Numbered from the stretch's first letter, positions 25,820 through 39,010 are shown. The stretch: 64,000 nt of DNA from Lineolata rhizophorae (GCA_010093515.1 MU001679.1:837918-901917), one strand, 5' to 3'. Numbers and translations are program-made. The notes: a model not told the origin generated them from the letters alone.

Positions 25820-28800
25820 TTGCAATCTTTGCGGGGCGTCTTTGTGTGCACTTTCAGTATCATGAACGATGAACCAGCCTCCCGAAGGCTCTCGCAGCCT
25901 CGAATCGGCGTGCATCGCTATCCGGAACACAGTTCGATTCATAATACCTCGGCGTCCAATCCGGAAGGGAGGCCGCAGTCGAGAAGGGAGCGACGATGGC
26001 AACCTGAGCTGGATAGCATTTCTTTGAGTGCCCCACGGCCTCGGGCGTGGATTTCCGACATCTCGGATGCTCCCAAACAGCTCTTGCGCCAAATTCTTGG
26101 GATCAATCCTTTCCGGACATCCTACTTCAACCTTTACCGACCGATGAAAAGCACCCAAAGCCGACTTCTACTCCTCGCTGGCATAATATTCGCCATTGCC
26201 GCTGGCGTACCTTTGCCTATAATTGGTGTTGTGTTCGGCGAGATTATCAACCACTTCCCTCCACCTGAAGACGAACTTCGAACGCGACTTACTCAACTCC
26301 TCACAGTCGCGGCGGCGTATTTTGCGGTAACATGGGGCTGGGCGGTATGTTGGGGCACAATCGGGGAACAGATCTCAAGACGCCTCCGAGAGGACCTAGT
26401 TGAACGAGCCTTAGGAATGGAAATCTCTTACTTCGAGGTCGAAGCACCGGATATGTCCACTTTATTGACTGAGAAAATCGAAACAATTCAACTCGGAACT
26501 TCCGAGAAGGTTGGCCTCTTCATCCAATCAGCGAGCTATTTTGTAGCGGCCTTCACAGTAGGTTTTATCCTAAACGCACGACTTACGGGCATTCTCCTCG
26601 CGGCGATTATTCCGACCATGACCTTGGTTGTCGTTTGCGGTACGAGGACCGTCTCTCGACTCTCAAACAAAGTTGCCGACTGCACGGAAAAAGCTGGTGC
26701 GATTGCGGAAAGTGCCATATCTGGTGTCCGGGTTGTCCAGGCATTTGGGATTTCCGATCGGCTTGCCGCTGACCACCTTCGACTGCTGAGATCGGCTGTG
26801 CGTATAGGCGTAAGGAAGTCTATTGCAGGGGGTGTCATGCTCGGCTGCATCTACTTTGTTGCCTACGCCGCCAATGCGTTAGCGTTCTGGCAAGGCTACA
26901 ATATGCAGAAGTCTAGTCCAGAATCCGGGTCCGGTGGAGCTGGCACAGTCTATGCTGTTGTGTTTCTTATTCTAGATGCCTCTTTTGTCGTTGGCCAGTT
27001 TGGACCTTTTATTCAGACCTTTGCACATGCAGCGGCTGCTGGAGAACGAGTCTTTGCACTTCTTGATCATCCCGAGCCTATTATCAATGTGTATTCAGAA
27101 GAAGGAGCCACAGCAAACGAATCGACCTTTTCAAGGGAGATAGTATTCCAAGATGTCACGTTTGTCTACCCGACTCGGCCTTCGGTTCGCGTTTTGGACT
27201 GTCTGAATTTGACTCTAAAGCCAGGAGCGTTGAACGGGTTGGTTGGGTCGTCGGGTTCGGGCAAATCGACAATCGCGGCGCTTCTTCTGCGGTTCTACGA
27301 CCCATCCTCCGGCCGTATTGTTTTGGACGGTCGGGACATCAGAGACTACAATGTTGCGGCATTACGATCTCAAATCGCGTTTGTCGAGCAAGAGCCGACG
27401 CTGTTCAGGGGAACCATTTTCGACAACATTCGTCATGGACTGGGCGAGAACCACGGTCTATCCGACGAGGACGTCATGCAGAGATGCACCTATGCTGCAT
27501 ATGAGGCGAACTGCGATTTTATCGCTGACCTTCCGCAAGGCATTCACTCTCATGTTGGGGACTCCAAAAGTACTTTATCCGGTGGCCAGAAGCAACGGGT
27601 GGCGTTAGCGAGGGCGCTGGTCGGCAACCCCAGACTCCTCATTCTCGACGAGTACACCAGCGCTATGGATGCAAGCTGTGAAGCCTTAGTACTGGAGGCG
27701 CTGAAGCGAGCATCATCAATTTCGGGCCGGACCACTGTGGTCATAGCTCACCGACTAGCAACAGTCAAATCTGCTGACAAGATTATGGTGATGAGGGACG
27801 GCTGTTTGCTCGAGGAGGGAACACATGAGTCCCTCATTGCTGCAAACGGCGCATACAGCTCGCTCGTGGACGCGCAGAAGTTTGAAACATCATCTTCCAG
27901 CTTTCCTGCCACTCCTGCGGAATATTCCTCTGCTTCGGAGCACAAAGTCGTTCTTCCAGCGGAGCAATCATTATCTGATACTCATTTATTATCCAACAAC
28001 ATTGTCACAACTCAAGAGCAGAGGACTCCGGAGAACGATCCGAAACATTCGCATGTTCTTAAACTTGTGGGACGATGTTTTGCTCTGAGTCGCCCACAGG
28101 CGCCCCTCATTGCCGTAGGACTGATTGCCTCGATGATTAGTGGCAGTATCATCATAGGCGAATCCGTTGTGTTCGGGAACCTAGTCGAAGTATTGAACGC
28201 GCAATCATTCAGCAGCGCTCTAGACGAAAGAGCGTACTTCTTTTGTCTCATGTTCTTCGTGTTGGCGCTTATTGCATTATGCGCATATTCGACCAGTGGA
28301 ACAGCATTCGGCATTGTGTCACACAACCTCATTAGTCGTGTTCAGGACATTTCTCTTCGAACGATCCTCGGCCAGGATGTTGCTTGGTTCTCGGAGCCCG
28401 GGCACTCTACTCATAATCTGGTTTCGAAAATAAACACCGACTCCGGGCATCTCAGTGGATTATCCGGTGTTATTATTGGAACGCTTCTGTCTGTGTCTAC
28501 TTCGATTTTTGGCGGAATCATTTTGGCTCATGCTGTTGCATGGAAAATTGCTGTTGTGCTTTTGGCTGCCGTTCCTGTTATGCTTGTCGCTGGTTTCGCG
28601 CGACTACGAGTATTAGCCAAGGCTGAAGAGCGCCACCAAACTGCTTACAATGAGGCAGCAGCGCTGGCTTCTGAGGCATGCTATGCGATTCGCACAGTTG
28701 CTGCTCTTGGACGAGAACCAGATGTCTTGAGGCTCTACAAAGACTCTCTCCGCGAGCCGTACGAAAAGTGCCTGAAGTTTGTCGTCATGAGCAACATTCT

Positions 28801-29922
28801 TCTAGCATTTTCTCTATCAGTTACTTACTTTGTATATGCCCTAGCATATTGGTGGTACGTATTTCCCAAGTCACTTGCTTTACTTAGCCTCACACGTTTA
28901 ATAGGGGTTCACAACAAGTCCGTAATGGTTACCGATCAGAAGTCGATTTTTTCATCGTGCTTCCAGCCCTGCTATTTTCTGCGCAGGCAGCAGGTCAAAT
29001 GTTTAGTTTAGCCCCTGAAGTCACGCAAGCAAAAGCTGCCGCTAGGAGCGTCTTCAGCTTACACGACCAACGACCAACGATAATGCAGTCAGCCTCATCT
29101 GATAGCATTAACTCGAGCGATACGGAGAGCAAGTGCGAGGCCGACGTTAAAACGTCAATAGAATCGTCGCCGGGAATCCAAAGAGGCTGTGTTGACTTTG
29201 TCCAAGTCAGCCTCATCTACGCCCGTCGTGACACGCCAGCCCTCCGCAACACCAGTATTACCATCCAACCCGGCCAACGCGTCGCCTTCGTTGGCCGCTC
29301 CGGTGCTGGGAAATCCACTTGCATCTCTCTCCTCGAGCGATTTTATGACCCTTGCTCCGGCGCCATCCTCATCGACGGTGTCGACATCCGCAAACTTCAC
29401 GTGGGAAAGCACCGCGCCCGCCTCGGTCTCGTGGCCCAAGAGTCCGACCTGTTTCCTGGCTCGGTCGCGTTCAACGTCGGGCTCGGCGCGTCGCCGGGTC
29501 AGATCGTCGACCACGACAAAGTAGTTGAAGCGTGCAAGCGGTGCGGCATCCATGACTTTGTGCTCTCGCTGCCTGAAGGGTATGAGACGGAGTGTGGCCG
29601 TAATGGCTCGCGGTTGTCTGGTGGACAAAGGCAGCGCATTGCACTCGCGCGTGCTTTGGTACGCGATCCAGATATTCTGCTTTTGGACGAAGCAACAAGC
29701 CAGTTAGACGCACATAGCGAGGTGGAGATCCAGAAAGCGATTGAGGAGGCGTCAAAGGGCAGGACTACGGTTGTGGTGGCGCATCGATTGGCTAGTGTAC
29801 AGAAGGCAGACAGAATTTTTGTGTTTGATCGGGGAAGTGTTGTTGAGCAGGGAACTCATGATGAATTAGTAGCTTTGAGGGGGATATATGCGAGTATGGT
29901 GGAGGCCCAAGAACTAGGTTAA
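25820..29922 (+). CDS. Full-size ABC-B (MDR/TAP-type) transporter beside the siderophore synthetase
   Basis: The exons are 25820-28854 and 28905-29922, joined across a 50-bp intron with donor GTACGT. The join restores the family sequence AYWWGSQQVRNGY followed by DFFIVLPALLFSAQAAGQ. The product is about 1,350 residues; a start at the ATG at 25862 (MNDEPASRRLS) would give 1,336. The order is TMD1-NBD1-TMD2-NBD2. NBD1 has Walker A GSSGSGKST (~475), signature LSGGQKQRVALARAL and Walker B LLILDEYTSAMD, with Tyr-Thr where Ala-Thr is usual. NBD2 has GRSGAGKST (~1142), LSGGQRQRIALARAL and LLLDEATSQLD. Both ATPase sites look complete. Relatives sit beside siderophore genes in other fungi, for example SitT-like proteins, so export or compartment transfer of siderophore or its breakdown products is likely. 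The substrate is inferred. Confidence 0.92.
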
Positions 29923-30885
29923 GCTACTGAGTGGTCTGAATGACCAATGATAGATTTTACGTGGGTTGGTGCAATTGAGATTTGGTTCCATCGGAGTTGG
30001 AGTTGTTACTCTTTATTTAAATTTTCGACGCTCGTCTTCTAAGATGGAACATATGATATTCAAAATGTCTACGAAGCAATTGAGGTTTTGCAGAGCTGTG
30101 TGCTCAACCCATCTTCTAGTTTACTGCAGTCTCCACTCGGTGTACAGAGGCCACCAAGGGAGTTCTGTGCCTAGGTTCTATCTGTTCCAATTTCCAAATT
30201 TTCCTGGCCCATATCTTGTACTACTCCAGTAATACGCCCGCTACTGTGAATTTCGCTCTTTTACTAATCGTTGACTCTTGCCATATTGTCAACTCACCAC
30301 TCAGTGGAAACTAGCTAACCTGCTTTCTTCCGAAAGCTCCCTCAAACTCTTAGATCATGGTCGACAACTACGTCAATCGCGACTGCACGATGATGACTCC
30401 CTGATGAAGCAAAAATACCGTGTTCGCGTAGTGAAAATGCTTCCGCTCAGATGAGACGTAATGGAAACTTCCCATCCCGCCTTGATCTTCGCAAGATGTA
30501 AGCCGAGGAGTAAAGGCACTGAGGCCGCACCTTGGCCCGCAGACGTGACATACGAGGCGGTAATTAGAAACAGAAAAACCTGATCTCAGGCCGAACACTG
30601 TCTGAATGCGTATGTGACAAAGTGTATGTTGTCTAGCCTTTGCTTTGTTTCGTCCTTGCGCAGCTAGTCAACGCCGCTATAGTAAATGAAGAATGGGGGT
30701 TTCTAGAAAGTACCTCACCCCACTACAACACACAATCTCAGCGCAACTTGAAGGGTCTGTTTCGGTCTAGAGCGGGTCGCAAATGGAGGGAGTACGTGGT
30801 AGTTATTGCAAACTGCCTAAATGGGACGCTCGGCGCTATCGTGATCGAGAGGCCGCTCCATCTCCGAGGTCGGAACAGGGTGCGG

Positions 30886-30894
30886 ATCTGATAA
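30886..30894 (+). promoter_or_regulatory. SreA-type GATA site ATCTGATAA
   Basis: An exact match to ATCWGATAA about 1.16 kb upstream of the likely sidA start. Confidence 0.6.
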
Positions 30895-31361
30895 CTTTAA
30901 CGGATTGGCGCCAAGCGTGATCTGCAGCGGCCCACGCCGCTGCCGCCTTCGAGCGTCTCGGGGCCTTCTGCAACTCTGGGGAAGCCATGAGGCAAGCCAG
31001 GACAACTTTGTGTAATGCCGCTCATTAGCGCTGCTGGCCTCATTTTTGGGGCCAGGTTACGGGGCGCTGGCGGCCTGGGCTTCCCTGCGTCGTGCGTTTT
31101 CTCTTCCTGACTATGGAACCCTTTCCGCCGCGTCCTACCGCTCCAATGTGATGCCATCCCGCGCTAGACAGCCCACCCCCCGCATGCCACAGCGCACCGG
31201 GTACTCCATGTGTCCGTCCATGCTCGATGCGACCCTGCCCTTTCTCGAAAGCTAGAGAAAATTTTTTCTCCTAGGTTGCTCGCTAGACTAGCCAGCAGGC
31301 GAACCGGGCGGCAAGTCCTAATTCTGGAATTCGAGGCCGACGATCGAAGGTGGCCATTGTC

Positions 31362-31370
31362 TTATCTGAT
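31362..31370 (-). promoter_or_regulatory. SreA-type GATA site ATCAGATAA
   Basis: The plus strand reads TTATCTGAT. The site is about 680 bp upstream of the likely sidA start. Confidence 0.6.
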
Positions 31371-32050
31371 CCGAGATTAGATGAAGATCGCAGCATCTAT
31401 TGCAAGGAGGGATTGACGACGCGGGACGCAAGCTCCTCGGCAGGACGCGCGATGCGACGTCCCAAGGCGCGCAGTGAGGCGCATCCTCAGAGCACATAGC
31501 GGGGCCCTGGTACTCCACTCCCCGCCTGCCCAAGTGAACACGTTCGCCCATCATCAGCCCATTGTGCGCTGACACACGCTGCAATCCCTGGCGCTGCTTG
31601 CTGCTTTTGTGTCAGGCCGACGTGCGCCGCCGGCTCGCCCCGGTATGCGGAGTGGGTTAGCGGCTGGTGTCCCGGGCCTGTGTGATTAAAAAGAAGAAGC
31701 TAGGCAAACTAAAAAAGAAAAATTATTCGGAGTTCGCGTGTCTCTCGTGCTAAAGGCTGTGTTCCGCGACTGTACACCGGCCGAGGCGTGCGGATGACAG
31801 CTTTGACAGCTCCTTGCCCGCAATTGCTTCTTTCCAAGCGACAGGGAAGGTCGTGAACAGCTCTGCTCAGCCAGTCAAGTGCGTCATAGGATGCCCTGTA
31901 GTGGTCCAATCGCGTCAGCCGCCGTGGCGCATCATAAATTACACATCTACTGACCAGCATGTGTCTCCAAAACAGTGTCTCATCCCAACTTTTGATCCAG
32001 GAACTGGTGATTGTCCCTCCGAAACGCTTCAATTACACCTAGACGCCATC

Positions 32051-33892
32051 ATGAGCCCTCATGTAGATGACCTCGAGATGCCTAGTGAGGAGTTTAAGGG
32101 CACGAACGGACTTGATGGCATCAGAAACGGGTCCTACAGCGATCATCACGACAATCACACTTTCTACGACGATGCAATGCGTCCCTTATCGGCGACTGCA
32201 GGGGTGAATTCGTACCTCGAGCAAACACACCCGGAGGAGATGCACGACTTGGTTTGTGTTGGGTTTGGGCCTGCCTCCCTTGCGATCGCAGTGGCTCTAC
32301 ACGATTTCTTGGAGCAATCCAAAGCGCCAGCAGAGCTTTCCAGCCTTCGCGGAAGGTCACCGAAAGTCGTGTTTCTTGAGAAACAGAAACAGTTTGCATG
32401 GCATGCGGGCATGCTGCTTCCCGGCGCAAAAATGCAAATAACGTTTCTGAAAGACATGGCTTCTCTAAGGAACCCCCGGAGCGAATTCACTTTCATCAAT
32501 TATCTCTTCAAGCACGACCGCCTTGTCCAGTTCACAAATCTCGACACATTTCTCCCGCAACGTATTGAGTACGAGGACTACATGCGGTGGTGTGCTCAGC
32601 ACTTCGACAATGTGGTCGAGTATGCTCAGGAGGGGCTAGAGGTCCTTCCCGAAAAATCGGACAGGAACAGCGCTCAGATTGACTCGTTTGTAGTCAAGTC
32701 GAGGGACACTGGTACGGGAGAAGTGACTGCCCGACGCGCAAGACATGTAGTCATTGCGGTTGGTGGGCGGCCATCCTTCCCGAAAGCGTTCCCGGCAAAC
32801 CACCCGCGCGTCATTCACTCCTCTCAGTACACTTCTGCGGTCCCCAATGTGTTGAAAGAGACATTATACCCGTATTCTGTAGCGGTTGTTGGAGCTGGCC
32901 AGAGTGCGGCAGAGATCTTCGACACAATTCATTCTCAGTATCCCAATTCGAAAACGCGACTCTTGATAAGGGGCAGTGCATTACGACCCAGCGACGATTC
33001 ACCCTTGTAAGCAACCCCCCCTTGCGAATTATAGATTTCGGAACCTAGGCATTTTAACTCAGACGGAACGTGCTAACTCGGGCTGATTGATCTTATAGTG
33101 TCAATGAAATCTTCAACCCCTCTAGTGTTGACGATGTCTATCATCAATCGCCTGAGCTTCGTGCTACTGCCCTTGCGGCCGATCGTGCAACGAACTACGG
33201 TGTGGTGCGCTTAACTCTTCTGGAGAAGATTTATTCCACTCTGTACACGCAACGCATCCGACTCGGGCCCGAAGAGGAGAAGTGGCCTCACAGAATTCTG
33301 TCGCATCGCAATGTTAACCAAGTAGAGGACTCCCCGGTAATTCCAGGAGGGGTTCGTTTGCATATGTCGAATCGGAGCGGCGATTTCCAGTGCAATGCAT
33401 GCAATGTGGACGACGAAGTACTCGACGTTGACCTTGTGCTCGTCGCATCGGGCTACTCGCGGGATGCCCACGAAGGCCTTCTACGCGGGGCGCAGTGGCT
33501 GAAACCCGCTCACGATGAGGACAAATGGACAGTCCAGAGGAACTACAGGGTGAAATTCACAGAGGGGCGAGTAAGCAATGATGCGGGAGTGTGGTTGCAA
33601 GGTTGCTGCGAGAATACCCATGGAGTGAGTTACAACACATTGCTCGTTACTGATTTCTTTGAATGGCAACACGAGTTTAACTTTGTAATAGCTTAGTGAT
33701 ACCCTCCTTTCCATTCTTGCGACACGGAGCGGAGACCTCGTGCAATCCATGTTCGGGACGGACATTGAACAGATTGGACGTGGCTGCGCTCGAAACGGTG
33801 GTCCCGTTAAAGAGTGTTACGAAAACAGCCACTCAAACGGGCATTCACGATGTGACGATGAGTCATCTGTCGCAAATGGTACGAGTGCGTAA
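32051..33892 (+). CDS. sidA: L-ornithine N5-monooxygenase, first step of hydroxamate siderophore synthesis
   Basis: The exons are 32051-33006, 33099-33624 and 33692-33892, giving 560 residues. The enzyme is a flavin-dependent N-hydroxylase that uses FAD, NADPH and O2 to make N5-hydroxyornithine. Visible motifs are the FAD-binding [18 protein letters not shown] (~residue 67), [17 protein letters not shown], the NADPH-binding [12 protein letters not shown] (~279), the family motif [13 protein letters not shown] (~434), and the C-terminal [15 protein letters not shown] made by the last splice. I chose the start [10 protein letters not shown] because its distance to the FAD motif fits the family. 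An in-frame ATG at 31814 would add 79 unrelated-looking residues. The tail after the catalytic region is Asn/Ser-rich. The gene lies downstream of the ABC transporter in the same orientation, and its promoter shares the GATA motif with the synthetase. Confidence 0.95.
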
Positions 33893-36266
33893 AGATCGTC
33901 CGGAATTTTCTCCGCTCCTTTCTTCCACGTTACGAAGCGTACGCTGAAGCGGTACTGTGCTGGCGAGAGTGGATTATAATAAGTCGAACGGGATTGGCTG
34001 TTTTTAAAGCGGCGAGAGCTACCTATGTATTGTTCTTGCGTTGCTTTTTTTTAGCTCGGCGATTTGGCGGGAGAGCACTCCGTCAACGAGAACCTAGACT
34101 CGCTTTTACTAGTTTCCCATTGGCCAACCCATGGCCAGCGCTCTCGTGTAGGGTGTGTGTCAAACGAGCACGGCATGCGTGCATACATGAGGTGTGGACG
34201 CCTCATTGATAGTGATGACATTAGGAGCGATGTGACTGGATACCGGAAGAGAAATTTTGACAATTTTGGTCTGTCTTAGATATGGATCATACCGTGATAG
34301 ATCGGGTTGCTGACTTCGTCCTAGCATTGAGACATTCTAGACAATTCCAGAACCTCTACGGTCTGTAGAATGACTTCTGGACGTAATGAGATGTGTCAAT
34401 GGTGACTGCCTGCTTCAGCCAGAAGGTGTTTCTACGTGTCCGCCTCGTCTGTTTGTTGAGATCACGTTCCTCTGAGCATTGGAAGGGAAACTCACTTGTT
34501 CCACCTGATGCTATGTCGCTCTTCGATTTAGGGTAATCCTTGCTTTTCTTCATAAGTAGTGGTGCCCAATGCATGTCACATCTCGGCTCTAGCTGCTTAA
34601 TACGGTCCCAAACATCGTGTCTTCATATTCGCAAGACTAATGAGGAAGTGGTTCAAGGTCAATCCCATGCTTCTCATCTGGCCTCATACCACGATAACCA
34701 GATAGGGCTACAGGTCTCCAAATCCTCATTCAGAACTTTCTTTGCTTTTTAGCCCTTGAGTATCTATTGGATCAGTTCTAGTCTTCGCTCGATCTTAAAG
34801 TATGGTACGTATTTTCGTTCCTGTTTCCTCCAACAGGATTCGTCCCTTTAGAACAAGAAGAGATTTGTCTACTTCAATCGAGTCTTATCACTTGCAAGAG
34901 CAAAATATATCCCAATTCTTAGGTTTTATTATCATTGGGCACGCCGCCCACTTGTAATTAGTTGCTTGCATGTGATAATCTTAGTAGCTTTAGAAATAAG
35001 CACGGTTATTCCATAGTGATATTATTCTATTTACAATGATAATTTAATTTAGGTAAAGGTATAACGTTATAGGAAATAGGATATACGAAAACCGCAGAGA
35101 CAAATGTCACGTGATAAGGTTGAAACCAGCAGTCGCTTTCCAAGATGGGACTCAGTTCTATAGAATAGGTTCCTGGCATCGTTCCTATTATTATCCTTAT
35201 TTACTAACATTCGACCTCCCTGCAACGTTTCCTCCGGCCCATATTCCGAATTTTTCAAAATGAGCCTTATATCAAACATTTCAATGACGTGCTCTTCCAA
35301 CGTAGTATTCCGTAGCTCTGCGATTATGGTCACCTCTTCACGCATGGTCCACAGCATTGCGGGTCTACCTCGATGGTGTAACAGCTCAGGAAGGAGATTC
35401 CGCAACAAACTTAACTTGAGAACGATTTCGACAAGTATGAGTCCCTCTAGACGCGTCTTGGATATAGTGGAATAAGTCCTCTTCTTTTCTAGTCGGCCCA
35501 CGTAAAAGCACCCAGCAAAAGGCCATGTATGCCTGTCCTCAGACGACACAGACAGTAGTGGCGTTTCATAACAGAATGCTGTCCATCGCACCGTACGTGC
35601 GCATGCGTTTGATGCCAAAATTCAATTCCTTTTTTTTCCCTTTAGAGTCGTCAGCAAGTTTGGATGTTAGTCACACGAGTTATGACTACAGTTTCAATGG
35701 AGTTAATGGCCTTGTCCTCAAATCGGCCAGCGTGTCGTATGGCTAGAATACTGCGATCGAAATCCGGGTAGGCTTGTATGGCCATGTCTGCTCAAGTCTG
35801 TTCATTTCTGTTTTCCCAACATGCAAGTCAAGAGCACTCTGAATGCCCGACGAACATAGCATAGTGCAAAATCACCTGCAATATTCACCGTAATTTGAAC
35901 GTTGTAGTCGTATCAAAAGACAGAACACGCTGTTGTAAATGATATCTAAATGATCCGAATGTAGATCAAAACAAGATCTTTTGAGACCATGAGGGTCCAT
36001 GAGGCAAGCCGATCAACAGACCGCCCAAACGAAGCTCTAACACCTGCCGTAATCTGTCCAAGAAGTATCCCAAGAGACAAACACCAGCTAATCCCTTAAA
36101 CACCACAGAGCACCACCTAAACAGATCTCCCATCCCAATGCCCATCCGCGACAAAACGCCTCTCATCCTTCGAACAGCCGAAACGATAACGTCACATTCA
36201 CACTCCCTACCCACCTATCTACAAAACATCTCCTATCCCTCTTTTCCGCGGACCCCATACCCACAC
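33893..36266. other. Intergenic region, partly AT-rich, no recognised gene
   Basis: These 2.4 kb separate the siderophore locus from the VPS9 gene. A very AT-rich block lies at about 34900-35090. A minus-strand frame at 35067-35618 (183 codons) is open but has no motif I recognise and is not called as a gene. A CACGTG E-box lies at about 35107. Confidence 0.4.
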
Positions 36267-39010
36267 TCACCCCTCCCTAATCGTCCTCCTCAACGCTTCC
36301 GCCAACCTCTGATACTCCCTCAACAACTCCTCCACCTCCCCCACCCTAACCTCCTTCGCGTCCTTCATCTCCACAAACCGCTTGACCGGCGGCGCCGTCT
36401 TCCGCAACTCCTCGATCGCCTTCGTCGCCCTCGCCCCCTTGGCCGTGCGCTCCTTCTCCGCCTTGCTCTGCTGCGGCGACACCTGCGGCAGCTGCTCCTG
36501 CGACCGCCCCTCCTGGGCCGCGGTGCCATTCTCGCCGGCCGCGACGCCGTCTGCCGCCGCCGCAGCAGCGGGAGGAGGCGGGGAAGCCGCTTCTCCGCCG
36601 CGCCCGAACCGCGGCAGCATGCCCATGCCCGGGAACCCCTTCAGCGGATTCAAGCTATTCCCGAAGCTTCGCATGCTCTCAACTGCGCCGGCCGGCGGCA
36701 CCGTGCCCGCCGTCGCCGCGCCGGAGACATCGCCCGCCGGAGCAGCAGCCGCAGCACCGGCGTCGCCGCCGGCGCCCTCCCCGCTGCCCTCGGTGCCACC
36801 AAATAGCACCTTCCGCGCGCTCAGCCCCGACAAGCTGCTCCCGCGACTCCTCGTCGCGCCGCCGGTAGTCGCCTCGCGCGCCGAGTCGGCGCTATGATCG
36901 CGACTATTCGCCGGTTTGCCGCCGACCAGCTCGACGATGCGGCTGGTGCGGCGGCTGCCACCGGGGGTCCCGCCAGCTGCCCCGACGGCGGCTGCGGCGG
37001 CGGGTCCCAGCGACGCCGAGTGCTCGCTGACGCCCGAGCGGACGCTGCTGGCGTCGGCGTCGTCGTGCTGGACCGCCTGCTGCGCCGCGGCCTCGGTGCC
37101 GCGTAGTGGGGCCGAAACGAGGCGGCGGGCGTCTTCGAGGGTCTTGGGGACGACGACGACGCTGGTGGTGGGGCCGTTGGGGGTTCCGTTCGCGGCTGTA
37201 CCGGCGGCGCCGGCGGCGGCAGAGGTAGGCGTGTCTTTGAGCACGTGTTGCTGCTGCTGTTGCTGCTCGCGTAGCCGCCCGAAGACGAAAGCGAGGCTGT
37301 TCTCCACGGTCGAGTTGATGGAGTGTATGGCCTGATCGGCCGAGTCGAGCACGGAGGCGCGGACGGATTCGGAGGCGGCTTCGAGGCGGTTTGTCTGGGA
37401 GGCGATGAGGTTGGAGAGGCGGCGTGGTGAGCGTGGAGCGTCGCCTGTACTGTTGGGTGTTGGGGGAGGGTTCAGCAAGGGGTCTGTGGCAGTGAGGGCG
37501 TCCTTGGAAGGCGGCGAGAGGGTGGTGGGCATAGTAGACGAGGTGGAGAGGACAGGTTTGGCGGGGGATGAAGGGGTGGTTTTGTTGGGAGCGGACGATG
37601 ATGTGTCTGTGCGGGATGGAGGCGGGTGGCTCGGAGATTTGTTGCCGTTGTCAGGACCGGAGGGGACCTCGTCCGCGCGGAGAGAAGAGAGGTCGACAGT
37701 TTCGAGGAAGGAAATAGCAGCTTCGAGATTTACGAGGCAATACGCAGCCTCGCCGTCGACTTTGCTGGATGCCCGGAACCGCTGGATAAAGTGTAGATTG
37801 CTAATGACGTTGATGTCCTCCGGTGCAGAGGTGATGAGTGTGTAAATGAGGGTCGGGAGGATTTCATCTGCGGACGACGATGCTGGGAACAGCTGAGATA
37901 GTGTCTCGACAATGCTCTTATGGGCGGCGGTCAGATGCTGTAGCTTGCCGAGCGGATACTTCACGTCGTCCATCTTATGAATGTTCTCCCTTGCACCAGA
38001 GAGCCATTCCTTGACTTCATCCTGCTTCTCCACAGTGGACTGGCGAGCTGCCTCCGTAACGTCGTCAGCACTCACGAGAAGTTCCTTCAGCCCGATGCCA
38101 ACAACAGAGAGCGCCGCGGTACGCGACCGCAGCTTCGAGTCACGTTCCTCATCGTCAGTGCTACGATGCCGCCACACACGGTCGTACACCTTCTCGCAGA
38201 CCGCACGTTCGACGGCCTCCTCTAGCGCCACTTTCTTCAGTTCTAGGAGCTTCCTCGCCCGTCTCCGACCTTGTATCTCCGACGCCGTGAGCATCTCACC
38301 GCCCGTCACGTCGTCCTGCGATGTAGTCCGCTTCGCGCCAGACCCCGCACCGCTTGTCTTCGACCCGGTGGACGTTCGCGATGCCACCGAGGGCGAAGGA
38401 GACTTGTCGCGACCAATTCGAGCCGACAGGGTCGCGATATGCGTGGCAATATGAGATTCGGCGCGTGCGTAGAAGTCCTGGAACATCTCGGCGAGGGCTT
38501 CGATGGAGAGAGGGGACGGATGCACTTTGGCCGAAAGCGATTCGAGGAAACTGTGACACGCATCTTGTTAGACCTCAAGTAGCCGGCCCCGGAAACCACT
38601 TTTCCTAGCTGACGTTGGTCTCCATACCGCTCTGTCTGGCTCCGGATTTCAATCGGCAGGTCGTCGAAGCTTTCCGGAAGCTGCGGATGGTTCTCACCAC
38701 CCACAGCGGGATGGTCGGCTGACGAGCCGCCATCTTTGTTGCGCTTCTCCGCCCTATGGCTGTCATCGCCGTCAGAGTCTACGCGCGGCGCGAAGATATC
38801 AGCTTTCTCGGCGCCCCCGTCGCCGGCATCATCCACCAGGGCCGCGTTCGACTGGTACATAATCTCCGGGATAGGACCGGCGGTGCCTTGGACGGTGCTG
38901 GCCCTGCCCCGCGAGCCTGGCCTAGGACCGGGATTCGGATCGAATCGGCTGAACGACTTGGACATGTGCAGGGGTTGCGGCCGGGCGTCGGCGTCGGCGG
39001 CAGAGCTCAT
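36267..39010 (-). CDS. VPS9-domain protein, probable Rab5-type guanine nucleotide exchange factor
   Basis: The exons are 39010-38628 and 38550-36267, giving 888 residues. The 77-bp intron join reads SQTERFLESLSAKVHP. VPS9 domains activate Rab5/Vps21 GTPases on endosomes. The domain core lies at about residues 325-420, reading LFPASSSADEILPTLIYTL and SNLHFIQRF, then GEAAYCLVNLEAA. The Asp (~356) and Tyr (~398) used for nucleotide exchange are present. A helical region upstream fits the helical layer usual before VPS9. The C-terminal half is low-complexity, rich in Ala, Gly, Ser and Pro, with a polyglutamine run encoded at about 37246-37270. It ends in a charged helical segment (KERTAKGARATKAIEELRK). 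The start MSSAADADARPQ was chosen over upstream frames that look like leader sequence. The gene is divergent from atg15. Confidence 0.88.

Larger units (their letters stand above)
29923..32050. promoter_or_regulatory. Intergenic/promoter region upstream of sidA
   Basis: This 2.1-kb stretch holds the 3' flank of the ABC gene and the sidA promoter. No convincing gene is seen. The frame stays open from an ATG at 31814 into sidA, but that extra 79-residue stretch does not look like part of the enzyme. Two exact ATCWGATAA sites lie here. Confidence 0.55.

Noticed and set aside
28855-28904. Apparent split of the ABC transporter into two half-transporters
   Set aside because: A 50-bp intron with donor GTACGT restores the conserved membrane-segment sequence.
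35067-35618. A 183-codon minus-strand frame in the AT-rich spacer after sidA
   Set aside because: No motif, no splice partners and no recognisable similarity; it could be chance.
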